Below are positions 11,366 to 24,254 of a DNA stretch of 64,000 nt, piece by piece; the first letter of the stretch is position 1, and every line of letters begins with the position of its first letter. Below the pieces are notes generated by a model. It ran no database searches, had not been told where the DNA came from, and saw only the letters and a program-made list of their open reading frames with translations. Position numbers and translations under genes: made by a program. Origin of the DNA: Chitinophagaceae bacterium (GTDB lineage Bacteria > Bacteroidota > Bacteroidia > Chitinophagales > Chitinophagaceae); assembly GCA_024707305.1 (NCBI GenBank), contig JANPZZ010000010.1, forward strand, positions 126,850 to 190,849. The letters run 5' to 3'.

Positions 11366-11524
11366 ATGAAAAACAAAGGCATTGCGCATTCGCACGAAGC
11401 CGCCCGTATCTACAAAAGCTATTACAAACCTTCCCTTAACCTGGTTCGTTTCTTTAAATCGGTTTTACTGGTTTTTATCTCGGGAGCTTCGCCGGCCGAT
11501 ACCCAATTTCGTCGCCGCAAATAA
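11366..11524 (+). CDS. Candidate 52-aa small protein
   Basis: ATG..TAA ORF MKNKGIAHSHEAARIYKSYYKPSLNLVRFFKSVLLVFISGASPADTQFRRRK; below the ORF-track length cut-off. Confidence 0.35.
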   Translation: MKNKGIAHSHEAARIYKSYYKPSLNLVRFFKSVLLVFISGASPADTQFRRRK

Positions 11525-11579
11525 ACAGAAAGGAGTTGTGTGGCCATGCTGTAAGCAACAACCACACAACTCACCAATC

Positions 11580-14498
11580 TTATTCTACACGCATTCTTTC
11601 CGCGCCTCTCATCATCTGCCTGTTCATACCGGGCATTCCCTGCATTTGCACATTGCGTCCACCCATTCTGTTCAGGTTAAACAGGAAGCTTACCATAAAG
11701 TATCTTTTCAAAACAATACTACGGGTATCCTGCACATAGTTGTCGTTTGCAGTACGTGCTATGCTCTGGTTCTGGTTTAAGATATCATTTACCGAGAAAC
11801 GGAGTTCACCATTTTTGTTTTTAAATACCTGCTTGCTCAGGCTCGCATTCCAAAGCGGAATGTTTTGATTGTATCCCTGTGCTCGACCGGTATTAATGAG
11901 ATAACTAAACTCAGAATTGAGAATGAAGTTTTTCGGGAAGTTGTATGAAAAATCGAGCGCATAGTTCTGTGTCCAGTAATCTTCATTCAACTGTGCGTTC
12001 ACCGTATATTTAACATCACTATAAGTGAGGTTGGCACGTAAACCTAAATCATATTTTTCTTTGCTCAGGTTTACGCCCACACCCTGCATGATCATCGCAG
12101 TTTTTGTGAAGTTCTTCTGGCTCCTCACCATACTCACGTCACGCGTGTAACTCATGTTGTTGGTAAGATTGATACTGCTTCCTTTCCATTTTGGATTTTT
12201 GAATGGCAGCCCCAGTGTCACGAACGTATTACCACGATAATAACCATTCAGGTTCGTGTATCTGGTTATTTGTACGGGACCGTTCACAGAGATGTCGTTT
12301 ACAATTTTATTCTGCGTGGTGCTGAAGGAAAGGTTCGCTGCAATAAAACGGAAGGTCAGAATATTAAACGAGTTGTACCCGATATTGAAGTTGTGGTTAA
12401 ACTCCTGATCAAGATTCGGATTTCCAATCACAATGTTCAGTGTATCCGTTGCATCCGGTACATTCTGTAACTGGTTGATGCTCGGCTGGCTGGTACGACC
12501 ATTATAACGGAAGCGCAGGTTTTTGCTACGTGTTGGCGTAAAATTAAAGCTGGCAGTAGGGAAGAAGTTGGTATAGGTTTGTTTCGTTAACGAATCTCTT
12601 CCGGTTGCTGCCTGGTAGCTCTGGCTCTCCAGTCTTGATTGTTGCACTGCCAAACCAAACTGGTAGTTATACATCTTCTGCTGTACCCTGAAATTGGCGC
12701 CTGCGCGATGGGCTTCAAATAAATTTTCAAAGCGGTTTGTCAGTTGCAAATTGGGAATTTCATATTTATCGGTAGAAGAATTGTAATTGTATGCGCGGCG
12801 ATCCGACTCACTCTGGTTGCGGGTATATGCATAATTCACTTCCAGCAATTTATTCAGTCCAAATGGCTCCGTATATGACGTGCTCAACACGTGGTTATTG
12901 GTGTTGGTTTTTTGTTTGCTTGTCTGATCCTGGTTAATGCTACGATAAAGCACTCCATCTTCACGATAGAAATCGTTGCTGGAATAAGTGATGCCGTTGC
13001 TGTTGGAGTTTCCAAATGTATTATTCCAACCAAGAGTGATCGTTCTTCCGACTTTTCTGAATTTATGTCGGTACAACAGGTTGTTCGACCAGTTATATCC
13101 ATCGCGTTTATTCTGGTTGTTGGTGCGTGAGGTAACTGATAAGAACTCATTCCCGGGAATCGCTGAATAGTTAAATGAAGTGTCGTTGTTGAAATTTTCT
13201 GAATGTTGTAACGTGAGTGAGGGTGTATACAAAATCGAGTTCATTGAATCGATCTGGTATTCGAAACGCACATTAAACCGATGGTTCATGTTTTGGTTCT
13301 GCGAAACGCGCTCGCGATCCATTGTCACAACCGAGTCTGCATAAGTTGTCCTGCGCAGGATGTCCTGCTCCTGGCGTGTATCTGTTTTTGAAAGAAAATA
13401 GCTGCCTGTCAGTTTTATTTTCCCCGCCCATTGATCGGAGTAGTTAATACCTGTCGACAATGATTTAATCAACCCCGTGCTTCCGCTGCCGGAACCGCCG
13501 CCGCCCATCATCATGCCCATACCACCGCCGCGAATTTGCATTCCACCCATCATGCCGCCGCCACCGCCCTGGCCACCCATTCCACCGCCACCACTAAAGC
13601 CGCCCATTGAGCTAATTACATCATTAAAGGAAAAACCCTGCTTATTGATATTATTCGAATTGAACAACACCGAAATACGACGGTCGCCCACAAAACGGTT
13701 CACACTCAAATTCCCTTCGTATCGGTTGTTGTCGCCATAAGCTACCAACGCGCGACCAAAATATCCCTGGTTGCGGTCTTTTTTCAGTTTGATGTTGATG
13801 GTCTTGGTGCGGTTTCCATCATCCATATTGGTAAACTTCGCCTGGTCGCTCATATCATCAAACACCTGCACACTTTCCACCATGTCGGCAGTAAGGTTTT
13901 TGGTCGCCAGCTTGGGATCATTTCCAAAAAACTCTTTACCATCCACCAATACACGTTGCACCTGTTCGCCCTGCGATTTCACATTACCCTCGCGATCCAC
14001 TTCCATACCAGGGAGCTTCTTAATCAGGTCTTCAACAGTTGCATTGGGTTGCGTACGAAAACCGCTGGCATTAAATTGAATGGTATCGTTTTTCACCACA
14101 ATCGGTGCTTCACTGGTAACGATAACCTCTGTAAGTGTCTTGAAGTTTTTAGGAAGCGCTATCGAACCCAGATCAGCAACCTTGCTTTCAGCAGTAATGC
14201 TGGCCGTCTTTTTGGTTTCTTCAAATGCAGCGTGGCTAATTATCACGCGGTACGATCCCGCAGCCAGGTTCTTAAATTCAAAAACGCCTTCTTTGTTTGA
14301 TAAAGTAAAAGTTACAAGCGAAGAATCGGATGCTTGTAGCAGCGAAATTGTTGCATCTGCAACAGATTGGTTTGCTGTGGTATCCACGAGTTTACCACGA
14401 ATAATTCCATCAGGCTTCTGCGCCTGCACATACATAGCCATCAGCATAAAACTGAACAGGCCAATCAATTTTCTCATATAAATATAGTGTTGAAACAA
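11580..14498 (-). CDS. Outer-membrane beta-barrel / TonB-dependent receptor-like protein (paralog of 7721..10524)
   Basis: Intact 972-aa ORF; signal peptide, regulatory-like domain, [41 protein letters not shown]. Confidence 0.85.
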   Translation of the reverse strand: MFQHYIYMRKLIGLFSFMLMAMYVQAQKPDGIIRGKLVDTTANQSVADATISLLQASDSSLVTFTLSNKEGVFEFKNLAAGSYRVIISHAAFEETKKTASITAESKVADLGSIALPKNFKTLTEVIVTSEAPIVVKNDTIQFNASGFRTQPNATVEDLIKKLPGMEVDREGNVKSQGEQVQRVLVDGKEFFGNDPKLATKNLTADMVESVQVFDDMSDQAKFTNMDDGNRTKTINIKLKKDRNQGYFGRALVAYGDNNRYEGNLSVNRFVGDRRISVLFNSNNINKQGFSFNDVISSMGGFSGGGGMGGQGGGGGMMGGMQIRGGGMGMMMGGGGSGSGSTGLIKSLSTGINYSDQWAGKIKLTGSYFLSKTDTRQEQDILRRTTYADSVVTMDRERVSQNQNMNHRFNVRFEYQIDSMNSILYTPSLTLQHSENFNNDTSFNYSAIPGNEFLSVTSRTNNQNKRDGYNWSNNLLYRHKFRKVGRTITLGWNNTFGNSNSNGITYSSNDFYREDGVLYRSINQDQTSKQKTNTNNHVLSTSYTEPFGLNKLLEVNYAYTRNQSESDRRAYNYNSSTDKYEIPNLQLTNRFENLFEAHRAGANFRVQQKMYNYQFGLAVQQSRLESQSYQAATGRDSLTKQTYTNFFPTASFNFTPTRSKNLRFRYNGRTSQPSINQLQNVPDATDTLNIVIGNPNLDQEFNHNFNIGYNSFNILTFRFIAANLSFSTTQNKIVNDISVNGPVQITRYTNLNGYYRGNTFVTLGLPFKNPKWKGSSINLTNNMSYTRDVSMVRSQKNFTKTAMIMQGVGVNLSKEKYDLGLRANLTYSDVKYTVNAQLNEDYWTQNYALDFSYNFPKNFILNSEFSYLINTGRAQGYNQNIPLWNASLSKQVFKNKNGELRFSVNDILNQNQSIARTANDNYVQDTRSIVLKRYFMVSFLFNLNRMGGRNVQMQGMPGMNRQMMRGAERMRVE

Positions 14499-14539
14499 TT
14501 AGACGAAAGATGCAATGCTTACTTGCGGAATGTGTTAGA

Positions 14540-14765
14540 AAAAATGTGGAAATGGGGAAATGAGAAAATGAGGAAATGAGAAAATGTGAAAATGTCAAAA
14601 ATCGTGAGGCGTAAAACGGAAATGTGCAAACGAGTAAAATTGGAAATCAGTCTTAAAATATCACCGTTTGGCAATTTAATTCTTTCCTCATTTCCCATTT
14701 TCACATTTTCCCATTTCCCCATTTCCTCATTTCCACATTGCCACATTGCCACATTTTCCCTGCTC
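14540..14765. repeat. Inverted pair of degenerate ~8-bp tandem repeats (gaaaatgt/ggaaatga type)
   Basis: gtggaaatggggaaatgagaaaatgaggaaatgagaaaatgtg versus cacattttcccatttccccatttcctcatttccacattgccacattgcc. Confidence 0.6.
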
Positions 14766-14770
14766 CAGTG

Positions 14771-17700
14771 TTAACTAAACAGGTACTCAACGTCTTCCCT
14801 CGACAGACTCTTCACAAAGCTGCTGTCGTCGGCGATAAGTTCTTTGGCCAGGGCGCGTTTTTTGTCCTGAAGCTGCAGGATCTTGTCTTCAATCGTGTCT
14901 TTACAAATCATGCGATAAGCAAAGATATTTTTGGTTTGACCAATACGGTGTGTACGGTCAATTGCCTGTTGCTCCACGGCGGGGTTCCACCAGGGATCCA
15001 CGATATAAACGTAGTCGGCGGCGGTAAGGTTAAGACCCACACCACCCGCTTTCAGTGAAATCAGGAACACGCGAACACTTTCATCGTTTTGAAAACGCTG
15101 AATCGCTTTCTCCCTGTCGGGGGCGCTGGTACTTCCATCAAAATATTCATACTTCACGCCGAGTTCATCAAGTTTGCCTTTTATTAAAGCCAACATTCCC
15201 AAAAACTGCGAGAAGATCAGGGCTTTGTGGTTGCTGATGTTTTCCGTCAGCTCCCTTCCGATTTCTTCCAGTTTGATAGAATGGTTTTCAAACTTCTCAT
15301 CTTCATTCAAAATTGCGGGCGAATCACAGATCTGGCGCAACTTCATCAATCCCTGCAGAATGGTCAGTTGTGAACGCTGAATGCCCTGTTCCTGGATTGT
15401 ACCCAGGATCTTATCGCGGAAATCGTTGCGGTAGGCGTCATATATTTTGCGTTGTTCATCTTCCATCTCACACCACAAAATCATTTCCTGCTTTTCCGGA
15501 AGATCTTTGGCCACCTGCTCCTTTGTACGACGAAGGATAAAAGGATACAGTATCTTTTTCAAATGCTCTTTACGATCCTGCTCGCCAAACTTGTCGATAG
15601 GAATCGCAAACTCCTGGCGGAAATGTTCCATTGATCCAAGCATACCCGGATTCAGGAAGTGCATTTGTGCGAATACATCAAATGTATTGTTCTGCAAAGG
15701 CGTACCACTCATGCAAAGCCTGTGTTTTGCATTCAGCAGGCAGGCCGCTTTTGTTACTTTACTCGCGGGGTTTTTAATCGCCTGGCTTTCATCCAGGATC
15801 ACACAATCAAACTGCACACTCATCAGCAATTTAATATCGCTGCGCAGCGTTCCGTATGTTGTAATTGTAACATCATGATCGAGTATTTCCTCTTTGCTGC
15901 GCGTACGCGTAGCACCATGATGTATTTTATAAGTGAGCTTGGGCGTGAATTTTTTAATCTCACTTTCCCAGTTGTAAATAAGTGTTGTCGGGCACACCAC
16001 CAGCGCTTTCACGCCGTCGTTTTCTGCCCTTACGTGCTCCAGGAAAGAAAGCGCCTGCACAGTTTTACCCAAACCCATATCGTCGGCAAGTATGCCGCCC
16101 CATTTGATTTCGCGCAGGTAATTCAGCCATTGAAAGCCCGCCACCTGGTAGGGTCGCAGAATGGGGTGTAAATGCTCCGGCGGATCAATTTCTTTAATGT
16201 TGTTAAACTGACGCAGATTTTCATACTTTTCTTCCAGTTGTACAACCAGCTCTTCTTCATCGCGGTTTTCATACAACTCGTCCACCACGCTCAGGTGAAA
16301 GCGCGAGAGTTTCAGGTTTTGGTTATTGCCTTCGCCCACGCGGAAAAGCAGCGAATATTTTTTCAACCACTCTTCGGGTAAAATACCGAGCGTACCATCA
16401 TTCAACTGCACAAACTGCTGCTTATTTGCAAGCGCACGTTTTACCTCGGCTACCGTTACTTTTTGGTCGCCAAATACAATGTCCACCTTCGCATCAAACC
16501 AGTCTGTATTGCTGCTAATGAAAATTTTGGTTTGTGGTTTCGCTGTATTGAACCGGAAATTCTTCAGCGCTTCAAAACCAAACACGGGTGTTTTCATGTC
16601 CTTCATCGCATCCACAAACAAAAAGAACCAGTTGTTTTTTAAAACATCTGTTCCTTTCAGCGCAAGCGAGCCATTATCTTCATTATAAATAAAGTTGGAG
16701 TGAAGCGCCTGAAGTTTGTCGATAAATGCTTTTTCTGCTTCGCGATTACGATGAACAATCATCAGCTTTTCACCTCTTGGCACCACAATCTCATCGCGGT
16801 CGCGCGAGCGTGTTTCATATCCTTTATAAGAAAACTGAGGTTGAAACACCAGGAAGTCACCTTTTTCCACGAGGAAGAGATTAACATCGGGATCACCATC
16901 CTTCACTTCTTCCACCAGGCTGCGGTCGAAATCAACCTTATATTCCCGCGCCAGCGGTATCAGAAAATCATTGAGTGTCTTTTCCCATTTCTCATCTTCC
17001 ACTTCCATTACACCATCAGGCAGAAATTTTTCCACCAGGTGCGGTACTTCATTCGCCGACCAGCAATGCAGTTGGTGATTGTAAAGGAAGAATAATGGAG
17101 ATATTGTTTCATTCTCATCCACATCGTGCTCCATGCTACCCGTTTGTACGCGCATACTAATGCCGTATCCGCCATTTTTCTTTACAAAAAAGCGGGGGAC
17201 CGCATCTGCGTTTCCTACCTGTAGTGGTTGAAGGTTGGCGGTTTTAAATTGCTTTCCTTCGGGTAAGATATAAAACAGGGGCTGATCCTCACGAGGTGCA
17301 CATAGTTGTTTGAGCCGCGGGAACAGGTATTCTGAAATCAATTCTTTTGTTTCAGCAGGAAGATCATCCTCTTCGTGATGAATGATGTTTTCCCAGATTC
17401 CCGAGAATGGCGAGTTACGACTTACGAACTTGTTAATCTCCGATTCCTGGAGTTTCCGTAAAAGCGCCATCATCTCGCGGTCTTTTTCAGGCAGCTTTTC
17501 AAGATCAACATAGCGGCTGATATCTGCTTTCTCAGCTTTACCAGCAAAACCATCATTCGCTTCGTTGGGTTCGCCGAGTATAGCATCAACGGTAAAGAAG
17601 GGATAGGTTTTTTTGTTCAGGTTGATCACAGTACCCAGTCGAAGCGCAGGGCGCACAGGCGCTTCTTCTTCCACCACTTCCACTTCCTGTTTCTTTTCTT

Positions 17701-18537
17701 TTACAATCGTGGGCGGCGTTACCGGGCGATTGGGATTCGCAAGCGGCGTTACACGTTTAATGCTTGCATCCAAAACACGTAGGTAGGGTTTGCCTTCTTT
17801 GTATGCAAACTCAAACTTTCCTTTCAAATCGTCTTTCAGCGAATAACCATACGCTTCCAGCAATTTATTTTTTCTTTATCCCAGTTGCGAATGCTATCAA
17901 AGTAATTGGCACCATGTGCGTTCAATAACTGTAAGAATACAATTACTTTGGGCAAACAAAGCGGATGATCCGGATCATGATAGTCGCAACTGGTATCAAA
18001 ATTTCTTTCTTCGTTTTTACGAATGATGACGGAATATTTTTTGCCTTCCAGCACAACCGTTGCTTTCACCATTTCGTTCTCTGCGGTTTCAATACTCGCT
18101 TTTTGCGTGCGCAGGTATTGTTCAGCATCCGCAAATACAGTGGGCGATGAAAGCAGTCGAAGCGTTTTAAGTTCAATCGACTTCATCTTTGCTACCGTAT
18201 GTCGCTGATCGTATTCAACATCTTCAGTTTGCAGGTGTCCGCGATCAATCATTTCCTGCAACTGAAACAGCGAAGCGGTTTCATGGCGACAAATGTCTCC
18301 AATATTATAAGGACAGCTGCATCGCAGCGAAAGCCCTTTTGGATCCCTGAATTTGGTAATATATACGCGGTAAAATGTAGAGTAGCTGTCGTCTTTCACA
18401 CGAAAAACGGCTGAGCCAAATAGATCGTCGTATTCAACAAGTTCAACGAAGCCAATTGCATGGATCTTTTTTCCACGTCGGATCACTTCGTCAGTACCAT
18501 GCGTATAAACGTACTTTAACAGATGCGGTAGCGCCAT
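14771..18537 (-). CDS. SNF2-family helicase with N-terminal SWIM zinc finger, split by a frameshift near 17860
   Basis: SWIM motif CSCPYNIGDICRH; GGILADDMGLGKTVQAL, DESQAIKNP, GGVGLNLTAADYVYIVDPWWNPAVEQQAIDRTHRIGQ; ORFs 17836..18537 and 14771..17863 overlap. Confidence 0.85.
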
Positions 18538-18856
18538 AGATAAGTTTACGGTTCAAAATCGAAAACCCATAGCCGTAAGCTGAAAACGGTTTTCGTTAGG
18601 TTGCCTTCCCTGACACCATAGAACACAGCCTGGACAATGGTTCCAAAGAGGGCAATCGGCAAATCTAAACGATTTGAGGTGGGATTTCCTACCAAAAGGA
18701 ACAAGATTTCTAAAAAATTTTCAGGATGCTTTTTTGCTAAAAAATCTTTGTACCTTTATAAGTTTGTCTTTTTCGGTACAGGCAAAAATTTTCCTTCTTA
18801 ATATTTATCTGAATTCCCGCAATTTCTATTCCTGGACTTGTTGCTTACAACATCCT

Positions 18857-19582
18857 TTATACGCAGGTCAAACGACCTTCCTTGTATTCTGGAAGTACAT
18901 TCGCCAAATCGGGTGTAAGACAGTAGCGGATATCGTCGATAAGACCAAAGCGTTCTACCAGGCGGTGATAGTGTGTGAGTTTGGGAGCGAAGTCGATGAG
19001 ATTGTTTTTGTGCTTTGTATACATCTGTTCTGCCATCAGCGAACTATCGCAGTGAATGGTGAAGTGCTTCTTCAGGCGATGTATTACCGCCCCTGCAAAC
19101 AATGTGTCTTCCAGGTTAAAGCGATCTTTCCATCCTGCGCAACCCAATACAACGTTTTTGCCTTTGGAGGCGAGATAATCAACAACAGCAGAAAGATTAG
19201 GGAATGATCCGGAGATGATGGTTTCTGCGCCTCTTTCCAGTGCCATGTGCAATAAGCGGGTTCCGTTGGTGGTGGTTAACACCAGTGTGCGACCTTCTAC
19301 AAATTCTCGAGTGTATTCAAGTGGTGAGTTGCCGTGTTCCAAACCATCTGCAATTTTCCCGTCACGTTCGCCGGCTGCGATACCGCCGATGCTGCGGCTG
19401 ATTTCAATTGCCTTGGGCACCGAGTCAACAGGTATCACGCATTTCGCTCCATTATAAAGCGCTGATGCAATGGTACTTGTAGCACGAAATACATCGATGA
19501 TCACAACAACACTGTTGTTGAGGTCATATAAATTGAGCAATGCCGGTGACAGAGATGTATAAAGAGTGGGTTTGTTATTCAT
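18857..19582 (-). CDS. comB: 2-phosphosulfolactate phosphatase
   Basis: VVVIIDVFRATSTIASALYNGA, AAGERDGKIADGLEHGNSPLEYT, TTTNGTRLL; start MNNKPTL. Confidence 0.8.
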   Translation of the reverse strand: MNNKPTLYTSLSPALLNLYDLNNSVVVIIDVFRATSTIASALYNGAKCVIPVDSVPKAIEISRSIGGIAAGERDGKIADGLEHGNSPLEYTREFVEGRTLVLTTTNGTRLLHMALERGAETIISGSFPNLSAVVDYLASKGKNVVLGCAGWKDRFNLEDTLFAGAVIHRLKKHFTIHCDSSLMAEQMYTKHKNNLIDFAPKLTHYHRLVERFGLIDDIRYCLTPDLANVLPEYKEGRLTCV

Positions 19583-19702
19583 ACTGCGGGCGCAAATGTA
19601 CGAAAATGCAGTGATTGGCTGCAGCGGGGCGGGTCTTGAGCCAGTCACGCCCGGATACAGAAATTAATAAAATTCTAATAACCAGTCATGTATGTGAAAT
19701 AA

Positions 19703-20188
19703 TTAAGCGGATGCTTTTTGCAGTATCCCTCTCCAGTTTTCGCCTTCTGCATATTCTTTGATTACCAGGTTGCGCTCTTCAATCAGGCGGCGCATATAGC
19801 GTGTGAGATACAGTGTGTTCACCACCCGTCCGAAAGCGCCAAATGGCGCTTCAAAATCGATAATATCGATCATGATCGTACCATTATCGCAGGGCTTGAA
19901 ATGATGTTCATGTTTCAACATTTTGAAGTCACCTTCAATCTGCTCGTCCACAAACATCGTTTTCTTTTTCATCTCTGTGATCTTGGCGCGCAACATCCGG
20001 TTTTTAAATAAATGACGCGCCTTCCAGGTCACTGTTTCATCTTTTTCTATTAATCCAAAACGCACACCCGACACCGCCTGCTCCCCGTACTGCTTCATCG
20101 ATTCACTATGTAAATCAATACTGCGCGACAAATCAAAAACCCTGTCAGAAGGCGCGGCAATAAATGTTGTAAGATGAATCCGGGGCAT
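19703..20188 (-). CDS. SRPBCC family (polyketide cyclase-like) protein
   Basis: MPRIHLTTFIAAPSDRVFDLSRSIDLH and START-like length. Confidence 0.7.
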   Translation of the reverse strand: MPRIHLTTFIAAPSDRVFDLSRSIDLHSESMKQYGEQAVSGVRFGLIEKDETVTWKARHLFKNRMLRAKITEMKKKTMFVDEQIEGDFKMLKHEHHFKPCDNGTIMIDIIDFEAPFGAFGRVVNTLYLTRYMRRLIEERNLVIKEYAEGENWRGILQKASA

Positions 20189-20223
20189 GAGAGCAATTTT
20201 TACAATCTACAGGTATATTTTAT

Positions 20224-21309
20224 TTATGAAAATGGAAGTTTGGCAACGCGTGCCTGCAAAAGTTTATCACGCACTTTAATAAACACCGGCGTGTCTATAC
20301 TCGCAAATTCAGTATTCACATAACCCAGACCAATTGCTTTACCCAGGCTGGGTGATTGTGTACCGCTGGTAACATGTCCAATCGTTGTTCCGTCCTGGTC
20401 TTTTATTTCATAGCCGTGGCGGGGAATGCCTTTGTCGGTTAATTCAAATCCAACCAGTTTGCGTTTCACGCCTGCTTCTTTTTGCGCTTTCAACTTATCT
20501 GAAGCGGTAAATTCTTTAGTGAATTTAGTGATCCATCCCAGGCCTGCTTCGAGCGGACTGGTGTTGTCGTCGATATCATTGCCGTATAAGCAATAACCCA
20601 TTTCCAAACGAAGGGTATCACGAGCGCCCAGGCCAATGGGTCGGATGCCGGCTTCTGCGCCCGCTGCAAAAATTGCATCCCATATTTTGATCGCATCATC
20701 ACCTTTATCTTCAAAATAAATTTCAACACCACCTGCACCGGTGTACCCCGTTGCACTCACCAACACATTTTCCACGCCTGCAAATTTACCTTTGGCAAAT
20801 GTGTAATATTTCATGTTCAGCAGATCAATCTCTGTGAGAGTTTGCAGAATGCGGGTAGCATTGGGACCCTGTACAGCCAGCAAACCTGTTTTATCGGAGA
20901 TGTTGTGCATCTCCACATTTTCTGTATTGAATTGCTGAATCCAGTTCCAGTCTTTTTCAATGTTGGAAGCATTTACTACCAACATATAAACCTTGTTTTC
21001 TTCGATACAATAAACCAGCAGATCGTCAACAATACCAGCTTCGTGATTGGGAAGGCAGCTGTATTGCGCCTGGCCGGCTTTCAGTTTCGAAGCATCGTTG
21101 CTCGTTACACGTTGAATAAGATCCAGTGCGCTATCGCCTTTTAAAATAAATTCACCCATATGGCTTACATCAAACACACCAGCATTGCGTCGCACGGCCG
21201 CGTGCTCGTCGTTAATACCTGCATAACTCACAGGCATGTTATAACCAGCGAAATCTACCATCTTGGCGCCCAGGGCAATGTGTTTGTCTGTAAAAGGTGT
21301 ACGTTTCAT
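20224..21309 (-). CDS. gcvT: Aminomethyltransferase, glycine cleavage system T protein
   Basis: [70 protein letters not shown]. Confidence 0.9.
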   Translation of the reverse strand: MKRTPFTDKHIALGAKMVDFAGYNMPVSYAGINDEHAAVRRNAGVFDVSHMGEFILKGDSALDLIQRVTSNDASKLKAGQAQYSCLPNHEAGIVDDLLVYCIEENKVYMLVVNASNIEKDWNWIQQFNTENVEMHNISDKTGLLAVQGPNATRILQTLTEIDLLNMKYYTFAKGKFAGVENVLVSATGYTGAGGVEIYFEDKGDDAIKIWDAIFAAGAEAGIRPIGLGARDTLRLEMGYCLYGNDIDDNTSPLEAGLGWITKFTKEFTASDKLKAQKEAGVKRKLVGFELTDKGIPRHGYEIKDQDGTTIGHVTSGTQSPSLGKAIGLGYVNTEFASIDTPVFIKVRDKLLQARVAKLPFS

Positions 21310-21404
21310 GTTTTTGTTTATTGTTCGCAAAGGTAAGCGTTACAATGATTTTAAAAGAACGATAAGAAGCTGACCCTTCTAGAGCAATTGCCTTAAAAAG
21401 GAAA

Positions 21405-21421
21405 GCCCCCTCATTGGGGGC
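21405..21421 (-). terminator. GC-rich hairpin, likely terminator downstream of pspC
   Basis: GCCCCCtcattGGGGGC; on the minus strand followed by tttccttttt. Confidence 0.5.
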
Positions 21422-21617
21422 CTGACCTGCCCGATAGACATCGGGCGTCAACTTCAACCTTCTTTCATGGCTACGCCACCGGCGGCGAATAAGTTTAATG
21501 GTTCGCGGTTTTTGATCTTCTGCCTGCTTTGACGCATACTGCAACAGGCAGGTTACAGCTTAATTCAATTTTATCAGCGACAAGAGGGACGGTGACCCGA
21601 TTCCGGCAAAATCTTCT

Positions 21618-23760
21618 TTATCGTCCATTGATTCTTTGCGTGTTGTCGCCTTTTTTAAGCTCGTTTTGTTTTTCTTCCAGCTCACGGATGCGGCGCTCTG
21701 ATTCTTCCTTCTTTTCTTTTTCGCGTTCCAACTGGCGTTTTATTTCAAAACTGTCGTGTTGTTCCTGGCTGTTGCGGCGCTCGTAAACCCTGCCAGTATT
21801 GCGATTCAAAACCCGGCCCTGTTCGTCGCGAAGATTTCCATCGGCGTCCATCAGGTAATCTTTATCTGATTGAAAACGGAAACCACCCCAATCATCAGTC
21901 ACTTCCATATCAATAATTCCTTTGCTGTTGCGACGTTTGATTTTCACATTTACCGGATTCAGTTTATCATGAATGCTACGATCGAAACGGATTTTTTTGC
22001 CTACAGGTATTTTAATTTCCACCTCAACATGTTGTGCGCGATATTTCGCTTCTTTTCCAATTGCAAACCCATTTGCCAGATCGAGCACATCATCATATGA
22101 ACGTACTGAGTAAACGATCTTCTCTGCACGATCCATCGCGTCCTCACGCGAGCTGCCGTTTGCATGGCGACGAAGGACAACATGATATTTGTCGTCGAGG
22201 CTGCGGCCCACTGAAAAACGAACCCAGGAAAGTTTAAGTGTATCAGTTGAAAGATCCCAACCTTCACCCCCCGTCATTGATCCACGCAAAACTGCCGGTA
22301 TAGTCAAGTTCAGGTTGTGAAACAGCAACTGTTAATTTATCACTGGTGGGTTGCTCAATGGATATTACTTCTTCGGAATATTCAGCTTCACGGAAATCGC
22401 GGACAACGCTACTTACAAACAATATCATGCTGATCCAGCCAATTGTCCATAACGCGCCAAATGTCCAACCCAGGTAACTGTTTCTGGAGCGTGTATTCAT
22501 GATCCTGCGAATGATCCATGTGATTAAAGCAATCAATGGTACTAACAGGAAAAATATCAAAGTACCCCAGGCATAAACCTGTTGCCAGTTGCTGGTCCAC
22601 AAAAAGTTGTTAATAGGCCACCAGGCGATGCCGCCAAAAAGGAGAGCAATCATTCCCACAAATAATGCAAACGCGATGGTTCCGAAGATGAAAAGGAAAA
22701 ATGCTTTGAATACTACTCCTATTGCATGTCCAACACCAGAACCACCCTTGCGTGCAGTTTCACTTACTTCACTCGCCCATTCGCGGCCTCTGGTTTGTGA
22801 GAACTCGCGTGCTTTGTTGGTTAAGTTTTGTGCAGACTGATTAACTTCGTCAGTCCATTGTTTTACGCGGTCTTTTACAGTGCCCATTCCTTCGCGCACA
22901 TTTTGGCGGATGCTGTTTACATCAACTTTCTCGCCACGCATTTCCATTTTTTCATAAGGCGTTCTTGCTTCAGGCAACACGATCCAGAGAACCAGGTATG
23001 CCAGGAAGAATGTGCCACCTAATGAACCAAATACGATGTTGGGATAAACAGCAAACCCATGACCCCAGCTCACCCAGTTAAGTACACTGATAACGGCGCT
23101 GAAAATAAATGGTGCCGCAAAGATCAAACGGAGGGTAGAAGTGCGGATATTAAAATATGCAGCCAAACCTCCTGCCACACCACCTATAACACGATCATCA
23201 GGATTACGGAACAGGCGTTTACCGCCGTAAGACTCGAGGTCTCTTGTCGGCAATATCATCCACAACAAGAGATAAATAATAAAGCCCAGGCCGAACCCAC
23301 CAAAAGTGATGATGGCAAAGAGAATTCGAACGATCGCCGGATCGGTATTGATGTAGTTGGCGATACCACTACATACACCGCCGATAAATTTATCGCTGTT
23401 GTCGCGGTACAGGCGGCCACCTTTATGGCGGGCATAGGAAGTGCGGCTCTCATTGCTTTGTGTATGTGCGTGTGCCGATTCAGTTTCTTCAGCGTCTATT
23501 GCGTCAAAATCTTCGGGGCGGCCCATGCTGGCTATGATCTCTTCTATATCAGCTTCGGTAACCGCAGCAGCGCCTTTCCTTACTTTGTCGCTCATCAGCT
23601 CTGCGATACGGCTCTCAATATCATTGATGATTTCATCACGCCCTTCTTCATTCGCAAAGTAGCGGCGCAGGCTTTCAATATACCCTTGCAGTTTCTCGTA
23701 AGCGGCATCCTCTATCGGTATTACGCGTCCACTCAGGTTTATGTTGATGATCTTTTTCAT
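21618..23760 (-). CDS. PspC domain-containing membrane protein (two PspC domains), split by a frameshift near 22270
   Basis: KGGRLYRDNSDKFIGGVCSGIANYINTDPAIVRILF and KRLFRNPDDRVIGGVAGGLAAYFNI; continuation FAWINDGGEGWDLSTDTLKLSWVRFSVG across the frameshift. Confidence 0.8.
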
Positions 23761-23784
23761 GTGTCAAAATTTGAGGTTGAAGTC

Positions 23785-24129
23785 TTAGTTGGTGCCGGTT
23801 GGTTTAATTGCCGTAAGCGTATTTACACCGTTCGACAATTCATTCCATGTTTGTTCCAGCTCTTTGTAAAAATTTTCGCCTTTTTCTGTCAGCGAAAAGT
23901 ATTTGCGGGGAGGTCCTGAATTGCTCTCTACCCATCGGTAGGTCAGCATGTCGGCGTTCTTTAGCCGCGTCAATAAAGGATACAGTGTTCCTTCCAGGAT
24001 TTGAAGATTGGCATTCCGCATTTCCTCCACAATGTCACTGGGGTAGGCCTCGCCCCGGCGAATGATGGAGAGAATACAGAACTCCAAAATCCCTTTCCGC
24101 ATCTGGCTCTGCGTGTTTTCTATATTCAT
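23785..24129 (-). CDS. PadR family transcriptional regulator
   Basis: MRKGILEFCILSIIRRGEAYPSDIVEEMRNANLQILEGTLYPLLTRLKNADMLTYRWVESNSGPPRKYFSLTEKG. Confidence 0.85.
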   Translation of the reverse strand: MNIENTQSQMRKGILEFCILSIIRRGEAYPSDIVEEMRNANLQILEGTLYPLLTRLKNADMLTYRWVESNSGPPRKYFSLTEKGENFYKELEQTWNELSNGVNTLTAIKPTGTN

Positions 24130-24212
24130 AACTACTTCATTTTAGGAAGGGAAAATGATTTTTGTTCTTTGTCAAAATCCATTTCCACCTTTTCCATTTT
24201 CCTTTGATAGAA

Positions 24213-24254
24213 CAAAGCTAAGGTTAAATACGGTACTATGCAACACCAAGTACC
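24213..24254 (-). promoter_or_regulatory. Promoter plus palindromic operator upstream of padR-pspC
   Basis: Minus-strand TTG (24243-24241), 20 nt, TAGCTTTG (24220-24213); palindrome GGTACT-N11-AGTACC (24232-24254) spans the -33 element. Confidence 0.5.

Noticed and set aside
15447-16171. Plus-strand ORFs of 143 and 170 aa
   Set aside because: Antisense to the SNF2 helicase with strong motifs on the other strand
21239-21544. 101-aa minus-strand ORF between gcvT and pspC
   Set aside because: Overlaps the gcvT start and two intergenic hairpins; composition not protein-like
23059-23919. 286-aa plus-strand ORF
   Set aside because: Antisense to the clearly coding pspC gene; no protein-like motif
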